Source of the DNA: Bacteroidetes bacterium UBA2364
GTDB lineage: Bacteria > Bacteroidota > Rhodothermia > Rhodothermales > UBA2364
Length of the DNA: 22,598 bases
Direction of reading: 5' to 3'
NCBI GenBank assembly: GCA_002344075.1
Contig: DDTM01000079.1
Span: 1-22,598 of the forward strand
Shown here: positions 22,520 to 22,598 of the stretch, piece by piece
Layout: the number at the start of each line of letters is the position of its first letter
How positions within the stretch are numbered: the stretch's first letter is position 1
Notes under the pieces: generated by a model
Seen by the model: the letters and a program-made list of their open reading frames with translations, nothing else
Database searches by the model: none
What the model was told of the DNA's origin: nothing
Made by a program: the position numbers and the translations under genes

Positions 22520-22560
22520 AACAGCAGGTTCGAGTTCCCTCTGACTTGTTGCTTGCTGTT
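22520..22560. repeat. Inverted repeat after the receptor remnant
   Basis: AACAGCA (22520-22526) and TGCTGTT (22554-22560) are perfect inverted arms around 27 bases, followed by TTG. It may be the remains of the receptor gene's terminator. The rest of 22490-22598 holds nothing recognisable and is AT-rich at the end. Confidence 0.35.
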
Positions 22561-22598
22561 TTGTAAGGTTCATAAAAGATAAAACAAAAAAACATTTT

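Noticed and set aside
22520..22545. tRNA T-arm-like text AGGTTCGAGTTCC near the window end, possible attachment site
   Set aside because: The stem does not pair beyond two bases, no integrase gene is present, and no second copy of the text is seen.

Overview
The window reads as chromosomal core sequence from a member of the Bacteroidota/Rhodothermota group, most likely Rhodothermales-like (inference). The grounds are the gene order tuf end, tRNA-Trp, secE, nusG, rplKAJL, rpoBC; a TonB-dependent receptor with an N-terminal carboxypeptidase-like domain; few strong Shine-Dalgarno sites; and a family-type ECF sigma factor paired with a membrane-anchored Ser/Thr kinase carrying TPRs. Base composition is moderate.

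Region 1 (1-12072, + strand) is the transcription/translation core. It holds the last codons of an apparent tuf gene with its terminator, about 330 bases of unexplained intergenic DNA, tRNA-Trp(CCA), then secE, nusG, rplK, rplA, rplJ, rplL, rpoB, rpoC and a strong terminator. Most of the intergenic gaps from nusG onward contain RNA hairpins. The clearest are two matching elements just before rplK and rplA (outer stem, GA facing a 7-nt bulge, GCCT/AGGC inner stem) that have the architecture expected of ribosomal protein L1 binding sites. An attenuator-like pair of hairpins lies between rplL and rpoB, and a 15-bp hairpin lies between rpoB and rpoC.

Region 2 (12073-16595) is accessory. It has a split YeeE/YedE-type sulfur transport pair (+), then convergently an apparent three-gene operon (-): a small lipoprotein, a TonB-dependent receptor, and a DUF1905/YdeI-like protein.

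Region 3 (16596-18853, +) is a compact operon of queA (queuosine biosynthesis) with ispD and ispF (MEP isoprenoid pathway).

Region 4 (18935-21940, -) is a signalling pair: an ECF sigma factor whose usual acidic residues in region 2.2 are replaced by Asn-Thr-Thr-Ala, followed by a transmembrane Ser/Thr kinase. This suggests phospho-control of the sigma factor, as is known for ECF43-type pairs.

Region 5 (21941-22598) has no intact gene but ends with a recognisable, frame-disrupted 3' remnant of a second TonB-dependent receptor gene. No CRISPR array, insertion sequence or rRNA was seen. No wholly new multi-gene system is evident; the most interesting items are the twin L1-like leaders and the sigma/kinase pair.
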